Below, piece by piece: positions 7,916-15,506 of a stretch of DNA of 27,699 bases. How positions within the stretch are numbered: position 1 is the stretch's first letter; every line of letters starts with the position of its first letter. This stretch comes from a virus. The stretch spans positions 1 to 27,699 of the IMG/VR virus record IMGVR_UViG_3300042549_001733. One strand, 5' to 3'. The translations under genes and the position numbers were made by a program. The notes under the pieces were generated by a model. The model was not told where the DNA came from and searched no databases. It saw only the letters and a list, made by a program, of their open reading frames with translations.

Positions 7916-8314
7916 TCAATCCATCTCAAATTCACGTTCTTCCCATGCTTGGCAGGAGCGCAAGTCGTGGCAGATGAAGTCGAATTTGTTGCAGTAGCCA
8001 CGGAAACCGGCATCGGTGTCCCAATCGTTGCGCGGGATGCGCTCCATTTTGGCCTGGGTCATGGTGCTGTTGTCGTAATACTCGCAATTGCTGCACCGAC
8101 GACGACGGGCTTCTTTTTCATCAACCTGCATGGCTTTGCCCAAAGCAACCCAATAGACCTTGTTGGCTGTGGGCTCGTTGGATGGCTTTTCAGGGCCGAG
8201 CATCCAGTCGTCGATCACGACCTGGGTGTTCTTCTTGTTTTCGGCTGCGGTGATGAATTCTTCCTCGACCGGCAGGCCCATGAAGCCCTTTGGCATCATC
8301 ATGAATTTGTCCAT
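7916..8314 (-). CDS. Cys-rich small phage protein, possible metal site
   Basis: 132 residues from an ATG at 8314 with AAGGAG upstream. Residues 1-70 include WMLGPEKPSNEPTANKVYW. The C-terminal half has RRRCSNCEYYDN (Cys74, Cys77), then Cys108, Cys115 and Cys121 in GYCNKFDFICHDLRSCQAW. This spacing suggests a zinc or iron-sulfur site, somewhat like small high-potential iron-sulfur or rubredoxin-like proteins. I recognise it as the kind of gene found among podoviral structural genes, but no function is known to me. It is flanked by virion genes on the same strand. Confidence 0.55.
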   Translation of the reverse strand: MDKFMMMPKGFMGLPVEEEFITAAENKKNTQVVIDDWMLGPEKPSNEPTANKVYWVALGKAMQVDEKEARRRRCSNCEYYDNSTMTQAKMERIPRNDWDTDAGFRGYCNKFDFICHDLRSCQAWEEREFEMD

Positions 8315-8326
8315 GCTGTTTCTCCT

Positions 8327-8662
8327 TTAAGTGATTTCGCGGCCAGATGCGCGGATGGTCAGCGAGGTGGCTGCGCTGGCTATTGTTGAAATGAATCCAC
8401 CAGACTCCAGCGCCTGGCCAACCAATTCTGGGCAAGTGTATGTTTCATCGGGTGCAATGCTGCGAGTGTCAAGAATCAGATTATTTGCGCCTGCACTGCC
8501 GCCACTTGTAACCAAGTTGGCGCTGAATGTGATGTTGGCCGCGCTGGTGTTGGTCACGGTGAACTTGTCAATGATGGCCTTGCAGTTCACTGCGGTGTAC
8601 TGCGTGGTCTGGGCGTTCTCGGCTTGTTTGGCTGGGATCAGCACCTTGATTGATACGGTCAT
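8327..8662 (-). CDS. Small beta-rich virion-type protein
   Basis: 111 residues from an ATG at 8662 preceded by AGGAG. The sequence is short beta strands (KAIIDKFTVTNTSAANITFSA, then NLILDTRSIAPDETYTCPELVGQ), ending in TLTIRASGREIT. Such proteins occur among tail and decoration genes of phages and look like immunoglobulin-like or jelly-roll modules. It lies between the needle-position gene and the Cys-rich gene. Exact function is unknown; decoration or tail-tip assembly is a guess. Confidence 0.55.
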   Translation of the reverse strand: MTVSIKVLIPAKQAENAQTTQYTAVNCKAIIDKFTVTNTSAANITFSANLVTSGGSAGANNLILDTRSIAPDETYTCPELVGQALESGGFISTIASAATSLTIRASGREIT

Positions 8663-8671
8663 TGGAGGCTC

Positions 8672-9907
8672 CTATTGTTCGGTCTGGGTGACGGCAAGAA
8701 TAACCGCTGGTGCTGCTGGCGCAAATGCGGTGGCCGCAACAGTGGCGATGCTGACGTTGGTATTATCGGCAGCGTACATAACTTCGATGAAATCACCGGC
8801 CAGCAAGGACGCAACTTCGTTCAGCGTCACCACCAAATAACCATTGTTTAGTGTAATAGATGCTACACGGGCTGAATTGGGAAAATCTGTCGTACCGTTT
8901 TTGCGCAACCAAACCCAAATAGATTTTTGTGCGCTGTTGTTAGAAGTAATCTGTACAGAAACGGCGATGTTGTACAGGCCAGCTTGAGCTACGTAAATTT
9001 CAGAGGTTGTCGTGCCAATGGATACGCCGTTGGCGATCTCTGTGTTGGTGAACAGTAATGGGTAGGCTGTATTGGCCGCAACAGGGCTTTGGCTGTTTGT
9101 CTTGGTGAACTCGCCATAGTAAATCTGTTGCTCGATGGTGGGCCGGACAAAGATCACGCCATCAGTTGCGCTGACTTGCAGCACGGCTGCGATGGGCACC
9201 ACGTTATTCGGCGCGGTTGGCTTGACGTTGGTAAGTCCACCCGCCACTGTTGGGCTGGCGTACAAAATGTCACCAAGGGTAAACCCGCTGGTGTCTACGT
9301 CACGCACAAAGCCCCAGACGGTGCAGTAGCCTTTTTGCCCTGTGTCTGGCAGGTCGTGCGTCATCACGCCCACGACGTACAGCGTGTTTGTTGCGCCATT
9401 GGCTAGATAGGGTGCCACTGACAGTGCGCTGTCCGGTATGGCCCCGGTAAACCCTACCACGGTGCCGTTTGGGATGGTGACCCCGGTGAAGTTAGCCACG
9501 CGAGCGTAAGTTTCTAGTCCAACCTGCTGCACCACGTCGTATTCCATCCCGAGGTCAACGGTCTGGTCTGTTTCATTCCAAGCCATGCGTCGAATGCGTG
9601 AAACGTGCGGGGCTGATCCGTTGAAGTCAAGGTAGTCGGTCACCACTGAGTTGTTGTTCTCGATGACTGGTGCGTCAGCAAGCAATTCCAAAGCCTGGGC
9701 AAGCCTGCTGATCTGAGCTAGTGCCTCGTTTGCGGCTGCGGCTGCACTATCTGCCTGATATTCAAAGTCTGTTCCTGTGATGACTTGGAGTTCATCGACG
9801 ACAGAAAACAATAGCTCGAACTGCCTGATCTGTTGCTGATCGGTCAAGAACTGCGCAAGCTGATCTCGCGTCAGATTGAGTTTGCGTGAATAGGGTGCGG
9901 TTGCCAT
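8672..9907 (-). CDS. Tail needle or fibre candidate with C-terminal C1q/TNF-like knob
   Basis: 411 residues; its ATG overlaps the gp10-like stop by one base (TGATG). Residues about 9-36 (LNLTRDQLAQFLTDQQQIRQFE) are a motif common at the start of phage fibre and structural proteins. Residues 55-80 are an Ala-rich helix. Residues 135-258 form a beta module (NFTGVTIPNGTVVGFTGA; GDILYASPTVAGGLTN). Residues about 262-411 resemble a C1q/TNF-type jelly roll (LYNIAVSVQI, WVWLRKNGTTDF, GDFIEVMYAADNTNVS). In P22 the gene after gp10 is gp26, the tail needle; the Sf6 needle ends in a TNF-like knob. Position and end domain therefore suggest a needle or plug, though a tail fibre is also possible. Confidence 0.55.
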   Translation of the reverse strand: MATAPYSRKLNLTRDQLAQFLTDQQQIRQFELLFSVVDELQVITGTDFEYQADSAAAAANEALAQISRLAQALELLADAPVIENNNSVVTDYLDFNGSAPHVSRIRRMAWNETDQTVDLGMEYDVVQQVGLETYARVANFTGVTIPNGTVVGFTGAIPDSALSVAPYLANGATNTLYVVGVMTHDLPDTGQKGYCTVWGFVRDVDTSGFTLGDILYASPTVAGGLTNVKPTAPNNVVPIAAVLQVSATDGVIFVRPTIEQQIYYGEFTKTNSQSPVAANTAYPLLFTNTEIANGVSIGTTTSEIYVAQAGLYNIAVSVQITSNNSAQKSIWVWLRKNGTTDFPNSARVASITLNNGYLVVTLNEVASLLAGDFIEVMYAADNTNVSIATVAATAFAPAAPAVILAVTQTEQ

Positions 9908-11319
9908 CAGAACGCCAGTGGCTCGATTTGAGCTTCAAGTCGAATAAACGAGATGTGAGCGTCACTGTCACCCGTGAAGCGCTGGATGCGCCAGTTGCGC
10001 ATGTGGCCCTGCTGAAACCACGCGAGGCGCTTGGCTGTGTTGCCTGTAGTGCCTACGCTGATGCTGCGATCTTGACTCCATGCAACGCCGTTGACGCTGT
10101 AACTGGTGCTGATTTGTGGGTTCTTGCCAAGCGCCACGCTGCCGGTCAAGCTGACCAGTTCTAGGCGGTTGAATATTGCGCCGTTGCCTTCGTTGTAGGC
10201 AATGAGTGTGCCGAACTCCCAGCGCACTTGCTGGCCCCAATGGTGGCCGGTGTCCTGCACAAAGTAGCCTATGGCACTTGATTCTGGGTCGCCTACCAGC
10301 CATTTGTCATAGGCCCAAACCATGTTGCGTGCGCGAAATTGGCTGAAGCCAACCACTGTGCTGGTGAGGGTAAACCAGACTTGATCGCCAAGCGCCTCAG
10401 ATGCAGAAGCGTCGTAAACCACGGTGCGATCTGGCAGATGCACATAAAGGTGTTGATGGTTTTTTTCGTTGCGTGCTTCGAGCTTGACCAATGCAAGCTG
10501 TGCTTCGCTGTAATTCAGGAGCAGATTGTCAATTTCCTGCGTGCTGAGTTTCTGCGTGGTGGCTGCTGCCCCGATGTAGATGCCTGGCGCTTCGTTGCGG
10601 CCACTTCCTAAAAATGCGATGCGCTCTAAGTAGACGCAGCAAGCAAAGGTGCCGATTACGCCCTTTTGAATCTGAGCGCCATCAATACGCTGAAATGGGA
10701 ATAAATCTCCGCCTACGTTGTCGAACACCTCGATGGTGTTACGGTTCATGGCGTAGATTTCGTTGCGGAGCTTGAGCAGTGCCACCACTGGATCTGGGTC
10801 AATCTCTGATGCGCCGTACTTCAAGGGGTTGACCTGCAAGGGGTCTGTCAGCTCAGTGACGATGAGGAATTCACCGTCGGTGGTCATGAAGTAGCCATCA
10901 ACCCAGCAGAAGTCCAACACCACGCCGAGGTCTGGGTCGGTGTTTTGTGTGAGTGTGGATGCGAGTGGATTCCAGAAGTACAGACGACCACCGGATGCGA
11001 TGCCTAGCAGTTCAAAGCTGTAGTCGAATGTCACCAAGGTGTTGACTGGCCCACCAACGTCACCCAGAACTGTCACAGCGCCGTTGCTGGCCACAGTTAC
11101 CAGCTTTGTGCCCATTACCCGGTAGCAGATGCTATTCCAGTTGATGCCGCCACGGTCTGTGCCTGGGCCCATGCCATTGGCCACGATGCCATCGCCAGGG
11201 CGCAAGAATCCATTACTGATGCCGGACTGCTTGGGCACGGGAATCATGTTCACCGGGTAAGCGGTGCGCAGCTCTGGAGTAGTGTCAGCGTAGATGCCGT
11301 TAAGAATTGGGATTTGCAT
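9907..11319 (-). CDS. P22 gp10-like packaged-DNA stabilisation / tail hub protein
   Basis: 470 residues, against 472 for P22 gp10. From an ATG at 11319 it opens MQIPILNGIYADTTPELR and YPVNMIPVPKQSG, as in the Phage_stabilise family (compare YLPVNMLATPK in P22). Propeller-like repeats follow (GPGTDRGGINWNSICYRVMG; DGEFLIVTELTDP), then RNEIYAMNRNTIEVFDN, KGVIGTFACCVYLERIAFLG and HLYVHLPDRTVVYDAS, the last matching HVLVYDASSS in P22. In P22, gp10 binds the gp4 ring below the portal, closes the filled head and carries the tailspikes. Its neighbours (gp4-like upstream, needle candidate downstream) keep the P22 order. Confidence 0.88.
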   Translation of the reverse strand: MQIPILNGIYADTTPELRTAYPVNMIPVPKQSGISNGFLRPGDGIVANGMGPGTDRGGINWNSICYRVMGTKLVTVASNGAVTVLGDVGGPVNTLVTFDYSFELLGIASGGRLYFWNPLASTLTQNTDPDLGVVLDFCWVDGYFMTTDGEFLIVTELTDPLQVNPLKYGASEIDPDPVVALLKLRNEIYAMNRNTIEVFDNVGGDLFPFQRIDGAQIQKGVIGTFACCVYLERIAFLGSGRNEAPGIYIGAAATTQKLSTQEIDNLLLNYSEAQLALVKLEARNEKNHQHLYVHLPDRTVVYDASASEALGDQVWFTLTSTVVGFSQFRARNMVWAYDKWLVGDPESSAIGYFVQDTGHHWGQQVRWEFGTLIAYNEGNGAIFNRLELVSLTGSVALGKNPQISTSYSVNGVAWSQDRSISVGTTGNTAKRLAWFQQGHMRNWRIQRFTGDSDAHISFIRLEAQIEPLAF

Positions 11320-11322
11320 GAC

Positions 11323-11607
11323 TTACCACTTGACCTTATCTGACCAGTACGCTGCGCTTAGTTTGCCCTTGGCAATGTTTTCAGCGTGCCGAGCTTTGAA
11401 TGATTCGCGCCGCGCTTGGCTGGCCTTGGATTCGCCCTCTTTTTTGGGAGAGCCAGACACGCCTTGCTGACCGAAGCGAATGGTTTTCACCTCGTCCCCA
11501 GACTTGGCCACGACGACGTGGCTTTTGGTGGGATGCGATGGCGTGCGCTTGGGCTTGTTATAGCCCTCAACGCCAACACGGGCAAGTCGTGTGTCTTTGG
11601 TGGCCAT
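11323..11607 (-). CDS. Small basic conserved phage protein
   Basis: 94 residues from an ATG at 11607. It is rich in Lys, Arg and Ser, with motifs GYNKPKRTPSHPTKSHVVVAK, KTIRFGQQGVSGSPKKEGES and FKARHAENIAKGKLSAAYW. I know this combination from small proteins in many phage structural operons, but no function is established to my knowledge. The strong positive charge suggests nucleic-acid contact or a packaged protein. It sits between the 151-residue gene and the gp10-like gene with three- to four-base gaps, so it is cotranscribed. Confidence 0.65.
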   Translation of the reverse strand: MATKDTRLARVGVEGYNKPKRTPSHPTKSHVVVAKSGDEVKTIRFGQQGVSGSPKKEGESKASQARRESFKARHAENIAKGKLSAAYWSDKVKW

Positions 11608-11610
11608 GGC

Positions 11611-12066
11611 TTATGCGACGCGATACCAGCTATTGGTGGCCTGATAGAAGCGCATGGTGAAGAAGGCATTAGCGGCCAAGGTTGTGGGTGCGCCGAAGGT
11701 TGCTGCTGCACCATTCAGGGCCAGCGTGAAGCTGGTGATGATCTGGGTGGTGGTAACCAGCACCTGAGTGCCATCAGGCGTGCCAGTGTTCAATGGCAGG
11801 GTAATCGTGCCAGTGGCCAAGGTTCCAGCAGGCTGAATGACCATCCATTGCTGTTCGCTTACGGGCGTTGGCACTGTGACGTTGAAGCCTGTGCCTGGCG
11901 TGTACAGGTTAGTGGCTACGGTCGGGGCTGCAAAGGTGCTTTGAAAGTAGGTCAGCAGTTGCGTAATCGAGACCTTACGTGCATCGCCGTTGTTGGAGAC
12001 GTAGACCGGGAGGAGATCGCCGCCAGAGACTTGGCTGATTCCAGATAGCTGGTTGATGGTTGGCAT
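11611..12066 (-). CDS. Beta-rich virion structural protein
   Basis: 151 residues from an ATG at 12066 preceded by AAGGAG. The N-terminal INQLSGISQVSGGDLLPVYV and NGDARKVSITQLL are typical of small phage fibre or decoration proteins that begin with a short anchor. The rest alternates beta strands and Gly/Thr-rich turns and ends FTMRFYQATNSWYRVA, a common tip. It lies between the gp4-like and gp10-like genes, a place with no P22 equivalent. A tail-associated or decoration role is inferred. Confidence 0.6.
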   Translation of the reverse strand: MPTINQLSGISQVSGGDLLPVYVSNNGDARKVSITQLLTYFQSTFAAPTVATNLYTPGTGFNVTVPTPVSEQQWMVIQPAGTLATGTITLPLNTGTPDGTQVLVTTTQIITSFTLALNGAAATFGAPTTLAANAFFTMRFYQATNSWYRVA

Positions 12067-12075
12067 GGTTGCTCC

Positions 12076-12558
12076 TTAATAGAATTCGAGAGGGCCATCG
12101 CCGCCAGCCAATACTGGATCGACGGGTTGGCGTAGGAATGGATTGTCGTAGACGCGCCACGGCTTGTTCCCTGAGCCGCTTGGCATTGTGCCCGGCATCT
12201 GTTGCTGGTTTGGCATGGCCGCGATGGACAAAAGTGTGTTGTAGGACTCTTTGGCTGTGGTCTTGGTGTCGGGCATAACCTGTTTGCCGTAGCTTGGGGC
12301 CAGCTTGATTGCCAAGTTGGTGTAGATGGCCTCGTTGGAACTATCGGGCACGTTGGTTTGCTCGTCCAGATCGCTGTCCTGGGGGCTGGATGGCAAAGGA
12401 TAGCCAAGGCGGATGCCGAGGGCGTTCCATGCTGCGATCATGGTGTCCAAGCGCCGGATGGCGGATTGCATTTGCTCTGGCCCGAGGTCAAAGGCGTAGG
12501 AGGCCAGTCCGATCTCGTCGAAGGCCTGCTCGATAAATTGGCGCTTGGTCCATCCCAT
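12076..12558 (-). CDS. P22 gp4-like tail accessory factor
   Basis: 160 residues, against 166 for P22 gp4. From an ATG at 12558 with GGAG upstream, it starts with WTKRQFIEQAFDEIGLAS and continues with LDTMIAAWNALGIRLGY, YTNLAIKLAPSYGKQ and MPSGSGN; P22 gp4 has the matching LACRIAPDY, YGK and MPTGSGN. In P22 gp4 forms a ring on the portal after packaging, seals the head and is reported to have muramidase activity. Order relative to coat and gp10-like genes agrees. Confidence is high in the family and lower for enzymatic activity. Confidence 0.85.
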   Translation of the reverse strand: MGWTKRQFIEQAFDEIGLASYAFDLGPEQMQSAIRRLDTMIAAWNALGIRLGYPLPSSPQDSDLDEQTNVPDSSNEAIYTNLAIKLAPSYGKQVMPDTKTTAKESYNTLLSIAAMPNQQQMPGTMPSGSGNKPWRVYDNPFLRQPVDPVLAGGDGPLEFY

Positions 12559-12560
12559 TG

Positions 12561-12851
12561 TTATTCTCCAGTTGGCGCGGACAATCTGTCCTGGATCAAT
12601 TGTCCCAGTTTTTTGTCCTTTGTGCGACCGTCAAAGCGAATGCCGAGTTCTGTGGCCTTGGCCTCCAGCTCTGTGCGGGTGGGCGCTGCGTCGTCAATGA
12701 CTGGTTCAGGCACTGGTTCGGGTTCAATTGCTACTGCTGCCTGCTCGCGCAGTAAACGATGGTTGATGCCATCGATGGGCTTGGAGGGCTTACGTTTTTT
12801 CACAGGATGTTTTCCACGCAAGTGTTTGCGGGTTAGAACTGTCTTTTCCAT
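12561..12851 (-). CDS. Small protein with C-terminal LEM/HeH-like helix-extended-helix domain
   Basis: 96 residues. The ATG at 12851 overlaps the stop of the 53-residue gene by one base (TAATG). The N-terminus is very basic (HLRGKHPVKKRKPSKP), followed by a Pro/Glu linker (EPEPVPEPV). Residues about 57-92 (PTRTELEAKATELGIRF then KLGQLIQDRL) fit the HeH/LEM/SAP-like two-helix fold often found at ends of phage proteins. The likely role is a nucleic-acid or protein contact in head assembly or packaging; nothing more precise can be said. Confidence 0.65.
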   Translation of the reverse strand: MEKTVLTRKHLRGKHPVKKRKPSKPIDGINHRLLREQAAVAIEPEPVPEPVIDDAAPTRTELEAKATELGIRFDGRTKDKKLGQLIQDRLSAPTGE

Positions 12852-13012
12852 TACTTGGCCTTCTTTTTCATGGGCTTGGCGGTCTTAGCGGCTGCTTTGA
12901 ATGCGGCTGCTGTGGGAGCGCCTTTAGTGCCAGGTTTGCGCATCTTTTCTTTGCTACCTTCGGCGATTCGCTCGCGCTTGGCTGCGATGTTAGCGTAGAG
13001 ACCTGGTTTCAT
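12851..13012 (-). CDS. 53-residue basic phage protein
   Basis: A short gene starting with ATG at 13012 inside the ATGA overlap with the upstream stop and ending with TAA at 12851-12853, which overlaps the next start. The product reads MKPGLYANIAAKRERIAEGS, then KEKMRKPGTKGAP, then an Ala/Lys tail with KPMKKKAK. Small Lys-rich proteins with the ANI-x-AKR-x-R-I and EKMRKPG-x-KGAP motifs are frequent next to phage coat genes. Function is unknown; the charge suggests DNA or scaffold contact. Stop-start coupling on both sides supports it as real. Confidence 0.75.
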   Translation of the reverse strand: MKPGLYANIAAKRERIAEGSKEKMRKPGTKGAPTAAAFKAAAKTAKPMKKKAK

Positions 13013-13179
13013 TTCATGGCCTTCTTGGGTGCTTTGCTGGGCTTGCCTGCTGCCTTGGCTGCTTTCTCGGCTGTGCTGAGTGCAATGGCCACGGCTTGCT
13101 TCATGGGCTTGCCTGCTTTCTTTTCCATCTTGATGTTCTTGCCGATGGACTTGCTCGAATAACCTTTGGTCAATGGCAT
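13009..13179 (-). CDS. 56-residue Lys/Ala-rich phage protein
   Basis: I chose the ATG at 13179 (MPLTKGYSSKSIGKNI) because AAGGAG lies just upstream; longer forms of this frame would run back through the terminator hairpin and into the coat gene. The product has KAGKPMKQAVAIALSTAEKA, and the KQAVAIALS motif is seen in many small phage and bacterial basic proteins (DUF6496-like). It ends in Lys-rich GKPSKAPKKAMK. It is the first gene after the coat terminator hairpin and is translationally coupled to the 53-residue gene. Function is unknown. Confidence 0.75.
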   Translation of the reverse strand: MPLTKGYSSKSIGKNIKMEKKAGKPMKQAVAIALSTAEKAAKAAGKPSKAPKKAMK

Positions 13180-13197
13180 GGGGTTCTCCTTGATGAG

Positions 13198-13218
13198 AAA
13201 GGGGGGCCGAAGCCCCCC
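13198..13218 (-). terminator. Post-coat hairpin terminator with UUCG loop
   Basis: Read leftward, GGGGGGC-TTCG-GCCCCCC is a seven-pair G/C stem closed by a C(UUCG)G tetraloop, followed by TTTCTC. It lies between the coat stop (13233) and the ribosome site of the next gene. The T-run is short, so it is probably a partial terminator or mRNA-stability element that raises coat expression over downstream genes. Confidence 0.7.
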
Positions 13219-13232
13219 AATCATTTCACAGC

Positions 13233-14531
13233 TTACTGGTTGAACAACAGGATGCCCGACATTTCGGGGTTCTTGTTGACCACGCCGAACAGCGTGTCCA
13301 TGCGGTACTTGATCGACATGGTGTTGATGTCGTACCACTTCTGCATCACCAGTTCAATGCCCTGGTCTGTGCTTGCGCGCATCACTGCGACACCAGCGTC
13401 AGATGGCACTGCGTAGCGGCCTGGCAAGATTTCCAGGGAGTCACGTTGCCAGAACACGTTGATAGCAGATGCGTTTTCGTTCAGGAACGTGATGGCGGCT
13501 GCATCGGCTGCGATGGCCACTTCAACGTTCTTGTACTGCAACTGTGCATCAGTTGGGCCAGTTACACCGATGGTTTGGGCACCGATGATTGGAGGCGTGA
13601 TAACCAGGCTAGTGCCACCGGCTGGGACGCTCACGACACGGAATGTCTTGAGTTGGCCAGTGGATTGCTTGGTGATGTGATGCACTGCATACACTTCGGC
13701 GATCGTGAAGGCATCACCTGGGGCAACGCTTGCCGAGGTGTTGACAGTCACGGTCTGGAAGCGGTTGTCTACGTTGATCTGGCCACCGACGGAGGTCGAT
13801 GTGGCTTGAGGAGCGTAGTTTGCCTGAGTGTTTGCGCCATTGGTGTCGATGCGGATACCAGCACCACCAGCAGCAGCGGCAATACGGTTGGCGTAGTCGA
13901 ACTTGTAGGTATCGAAGCCAGCGACCATACCGACGAAGTTGCGCTCGTAGGCTTTGTCGGACTTAGCGTTGCCGAATGAACGGCTGGCTTGCGACAAGTT
14001 ACCGGCCAGACCGTTGTAGTCACGGCTGGACAGACCCAAGAAGCGATCGTAATCTGGCACGCCTTGTTCGTTCATGATGGTGTCGCACAGGGAGACGTCA
14101 TCGTAATCACCAGCAGCGGCAGCGATCGGCACGACCAACGAACCCAGAGTTGCGGCTGTGTTCATGATGGCGACGTTGATGTCGGAAGCCAGTTTTTGCT
14201 TGGCGCTTTCACCCAGACGGCCTTCTTGCAACGCATCGCGCAGTTCGAGGGTAGTCATTTCCCAAGGCACAGTTTGACTGAAACCCAAGGTGGCAGGGAC
14301 GGCCAACTGTGTCATGCCTTGGTATTGACCAGCAATGCTATTGCCAGGGGTGCTGGAAATAGATTGGGCAATGTAAGGCTGGGGACGCCAGATGGTGTTG
14401 TTGGCGCGTTCCATCATTGTCTGGTCTGTGTTGTAGATCGAGACGTGACGGGACAAGACCAGCGCGTCTTGGAAACCTTCAAGAAGGTCTTCAAACGCGA
14501 CTCGTTCTTCTTTGGAAAATGCATTGGACAT
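13233..14531 (-). CDS. Major capsid protein, P22 coat family
   Basis: 432 residues (P22 coat is 430) from an ATG at 14531 with TAGGAG upstream. Shared landmarks with P22 coat include NNTIW-x-P at about 44-50, GSLVV near 130, VAGFD at 203-207, and INVDNRFQTVTV at 252-263 followed by APGDAFTIAEV, matching VNVDNRFATVTL and RGDKISFAGV in P22. It therefore has an HK97 fold and probably the inserted I-domain in the 220-350 region. It assembles on the scaffold encoded just upstream and around the portal. A strong hairpin follows the gene, consistent with high expression. Confidence 0.92.
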   Translation of the reverse strand: MSNAFSKEERVAFEDLLEGFQDALVLSRHVSIYNTDQTMMERANNTIWRPQPYIAQSISSTPGNSIAGQYQGMTQLAVPATLGFSQTVPWEMTTLELRDALQEGRLGESAKQKLASDINVAIMNTAATLGSLVVPIAAAAGDYDDVSLCDTIMNEQGVPDYDRFLGLSSRDYNGLAGNLSQASRSFGNAKSDKAYERNFVGMVAGFDTYKFDYANRIAAAAGGAGIRIDTNGANTQANYAPQATSTSVGGQINVDNRFQTVTVNTSASVAPGDAFTIAEVYAVHHITKQSTGQLKTFRVVSVPAGGTSLVITPPIIGAQTIGVTGPTDAQLQYKNVEVAIAADAAAITFLNENASAINVFWQRDSLEILPGRYAVPSDAGVAVMRASTDQGIELVMQKWYDINTMSIKYRMDTLFGVVNKNPEMSGILLFNQ

Positions 14532-14550
14532 GGTTAACTCCTAAAAAAAA

Positions 14551-15444
14551 TCATTTGGATGCTGCTCGTTTCTGCGCCCTGTACTGGATGACTTTCGTCA
14601 TGTTGCCAGTACGGGCAGCTTCTTCTCGCAGCCGTTCGAGGGTTGAGTCCACCGCCCCAGAGGATCGGCCAGTTCCTGACACGATTCTTTCGGGCGGCGG
14701 GGCTGCCCTGCGGTTTGTAACTTTCAATTCTTTCTCCAGTTTCGCTACCGCAAAGGCAAACTTTACGGGGTCTTTAATGTCGGACAGTTCTTTGGCTTTC
14801 TTTGGGTTCTTGCCAAGTGCGTAAACCACCAGCGCCGGATTATCGGCACCTTGAAGCATGATTCCTTGCTGGGTGACGTTGAATAATTCCTGGGCCACGG
14901 CCTCGGCATCTTCAAAGTCTTTGACTCGCAGTTCAGCTTTCGCTTTGCCGTAGCCATCCAGTTTGGCTTGCCAGGCTTTTTGCTGAGTCATAACTTCAGC
15001 TTCTTGCTTGGCGTTGACGTCATCGGCTTGTCGCTTGCGCTCAAACCAGTTGGTCAATGCTTCTTCGTACTTGTCAGCGTCGTAGTCGTGGTCTTCAAGT
15101 TTTGGCTTTGCTCCCAGCGTGACTGGTTTGTTCTCAGTCTGTGCGGTAGTTTGTAGCTTGCTTTGAAGTTCACGGTTTTGGCGTTGCAGTTCGCGGTTGG
15201 TTTTTCGCAGCTCGCGTACCCATTCAGGCGCATGAGTCTGTTCTTCGGGAGGCGGCGCTTCCTCACCAATGGAAACGATCACTTCGTCCGAGTCGCCTTC
15301 GTCATCTTCGGTGCTCTGGCCTTCGCCCTGGTCGCCAACGGATTGTTGCTCGTCGGTGGTTTGCTCAGTGCTTTGGCCTTCGTCCTCAATGACGATGGTG
15401 TCATCGTCCTCGTTTTCGTATCCTGTATCTGCCTTTTTATTCAT
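14551..15444 (-). CDS. Capsid scaffolding protein
   Basis: 297 residues (P22 scaffold is 303). The ATG at 15444 has only a weak ribosome site. The N-terminal 75 residues are extremely acidic (NEDDDTIVIEDEG; a GQSTE unit occurs twice). A coiled coil follows at about 78-100 (RELRKTNRELQRQNRELQSK), then helical charged segments, ending in a basic segment (LEKELKVTNRRAAPPPER; YRAQKRAASK). In P22 the basic C-terminal helices bind coat. Position between portal and coat is exactly that of P22 gene 8. Sequence similarity across scaffolds is low, so the call rests on composition and order. Confidence 0.85.
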   Translation of the reverse strand: MNKKADTGYENEDDDTIVIEDEGQSTEQTTDEQQSVGDQGEGQSTEDDEGDSDEVIVSIGEEAPPPEEQTHAPEWVRELRKTNRELQRQNRELQSKLQTTAQTENKPVTLGAKPKLEDHDYDADKYEEALTNWFERKRQADDVNAKQEAEVMTQQKAWQAKLDGYGKAKAELRVKDFEDAEAVAQELFNVTQQGIMLQGADNPALVVYALGKNPKKAKELSDIKDPVKFAFAVAKLEKELKVTNRRAAPPPERIVSGTGRSSGAVDSTLERLREEAARTGNMTKVIQYRAQKRAASK

Positions 15445-15506
15445 CTGCTGACCCCATCAAACTCACCCATTGAAACGGCTGGGTGGAAACCGTATGTGTG
15501 CAATTG

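Noticed and set aside
11416-12888. Plus-strand frames of 210 and 228 residues opposite the gp4-like and neighbouring genes
   Set aside because: Composition is Gly/Cys/Trp-rich without domains, and the minus strand has recognisable proteins with coupled starts and stops throughout.
13180-13338. Longer version of the 56-residue basic protein starting inside the coat gene
   Set aside because: It would translate through the terminator hairpin and the coat 3' end; the internal ATG at 13179 has a clean AAGGAG.
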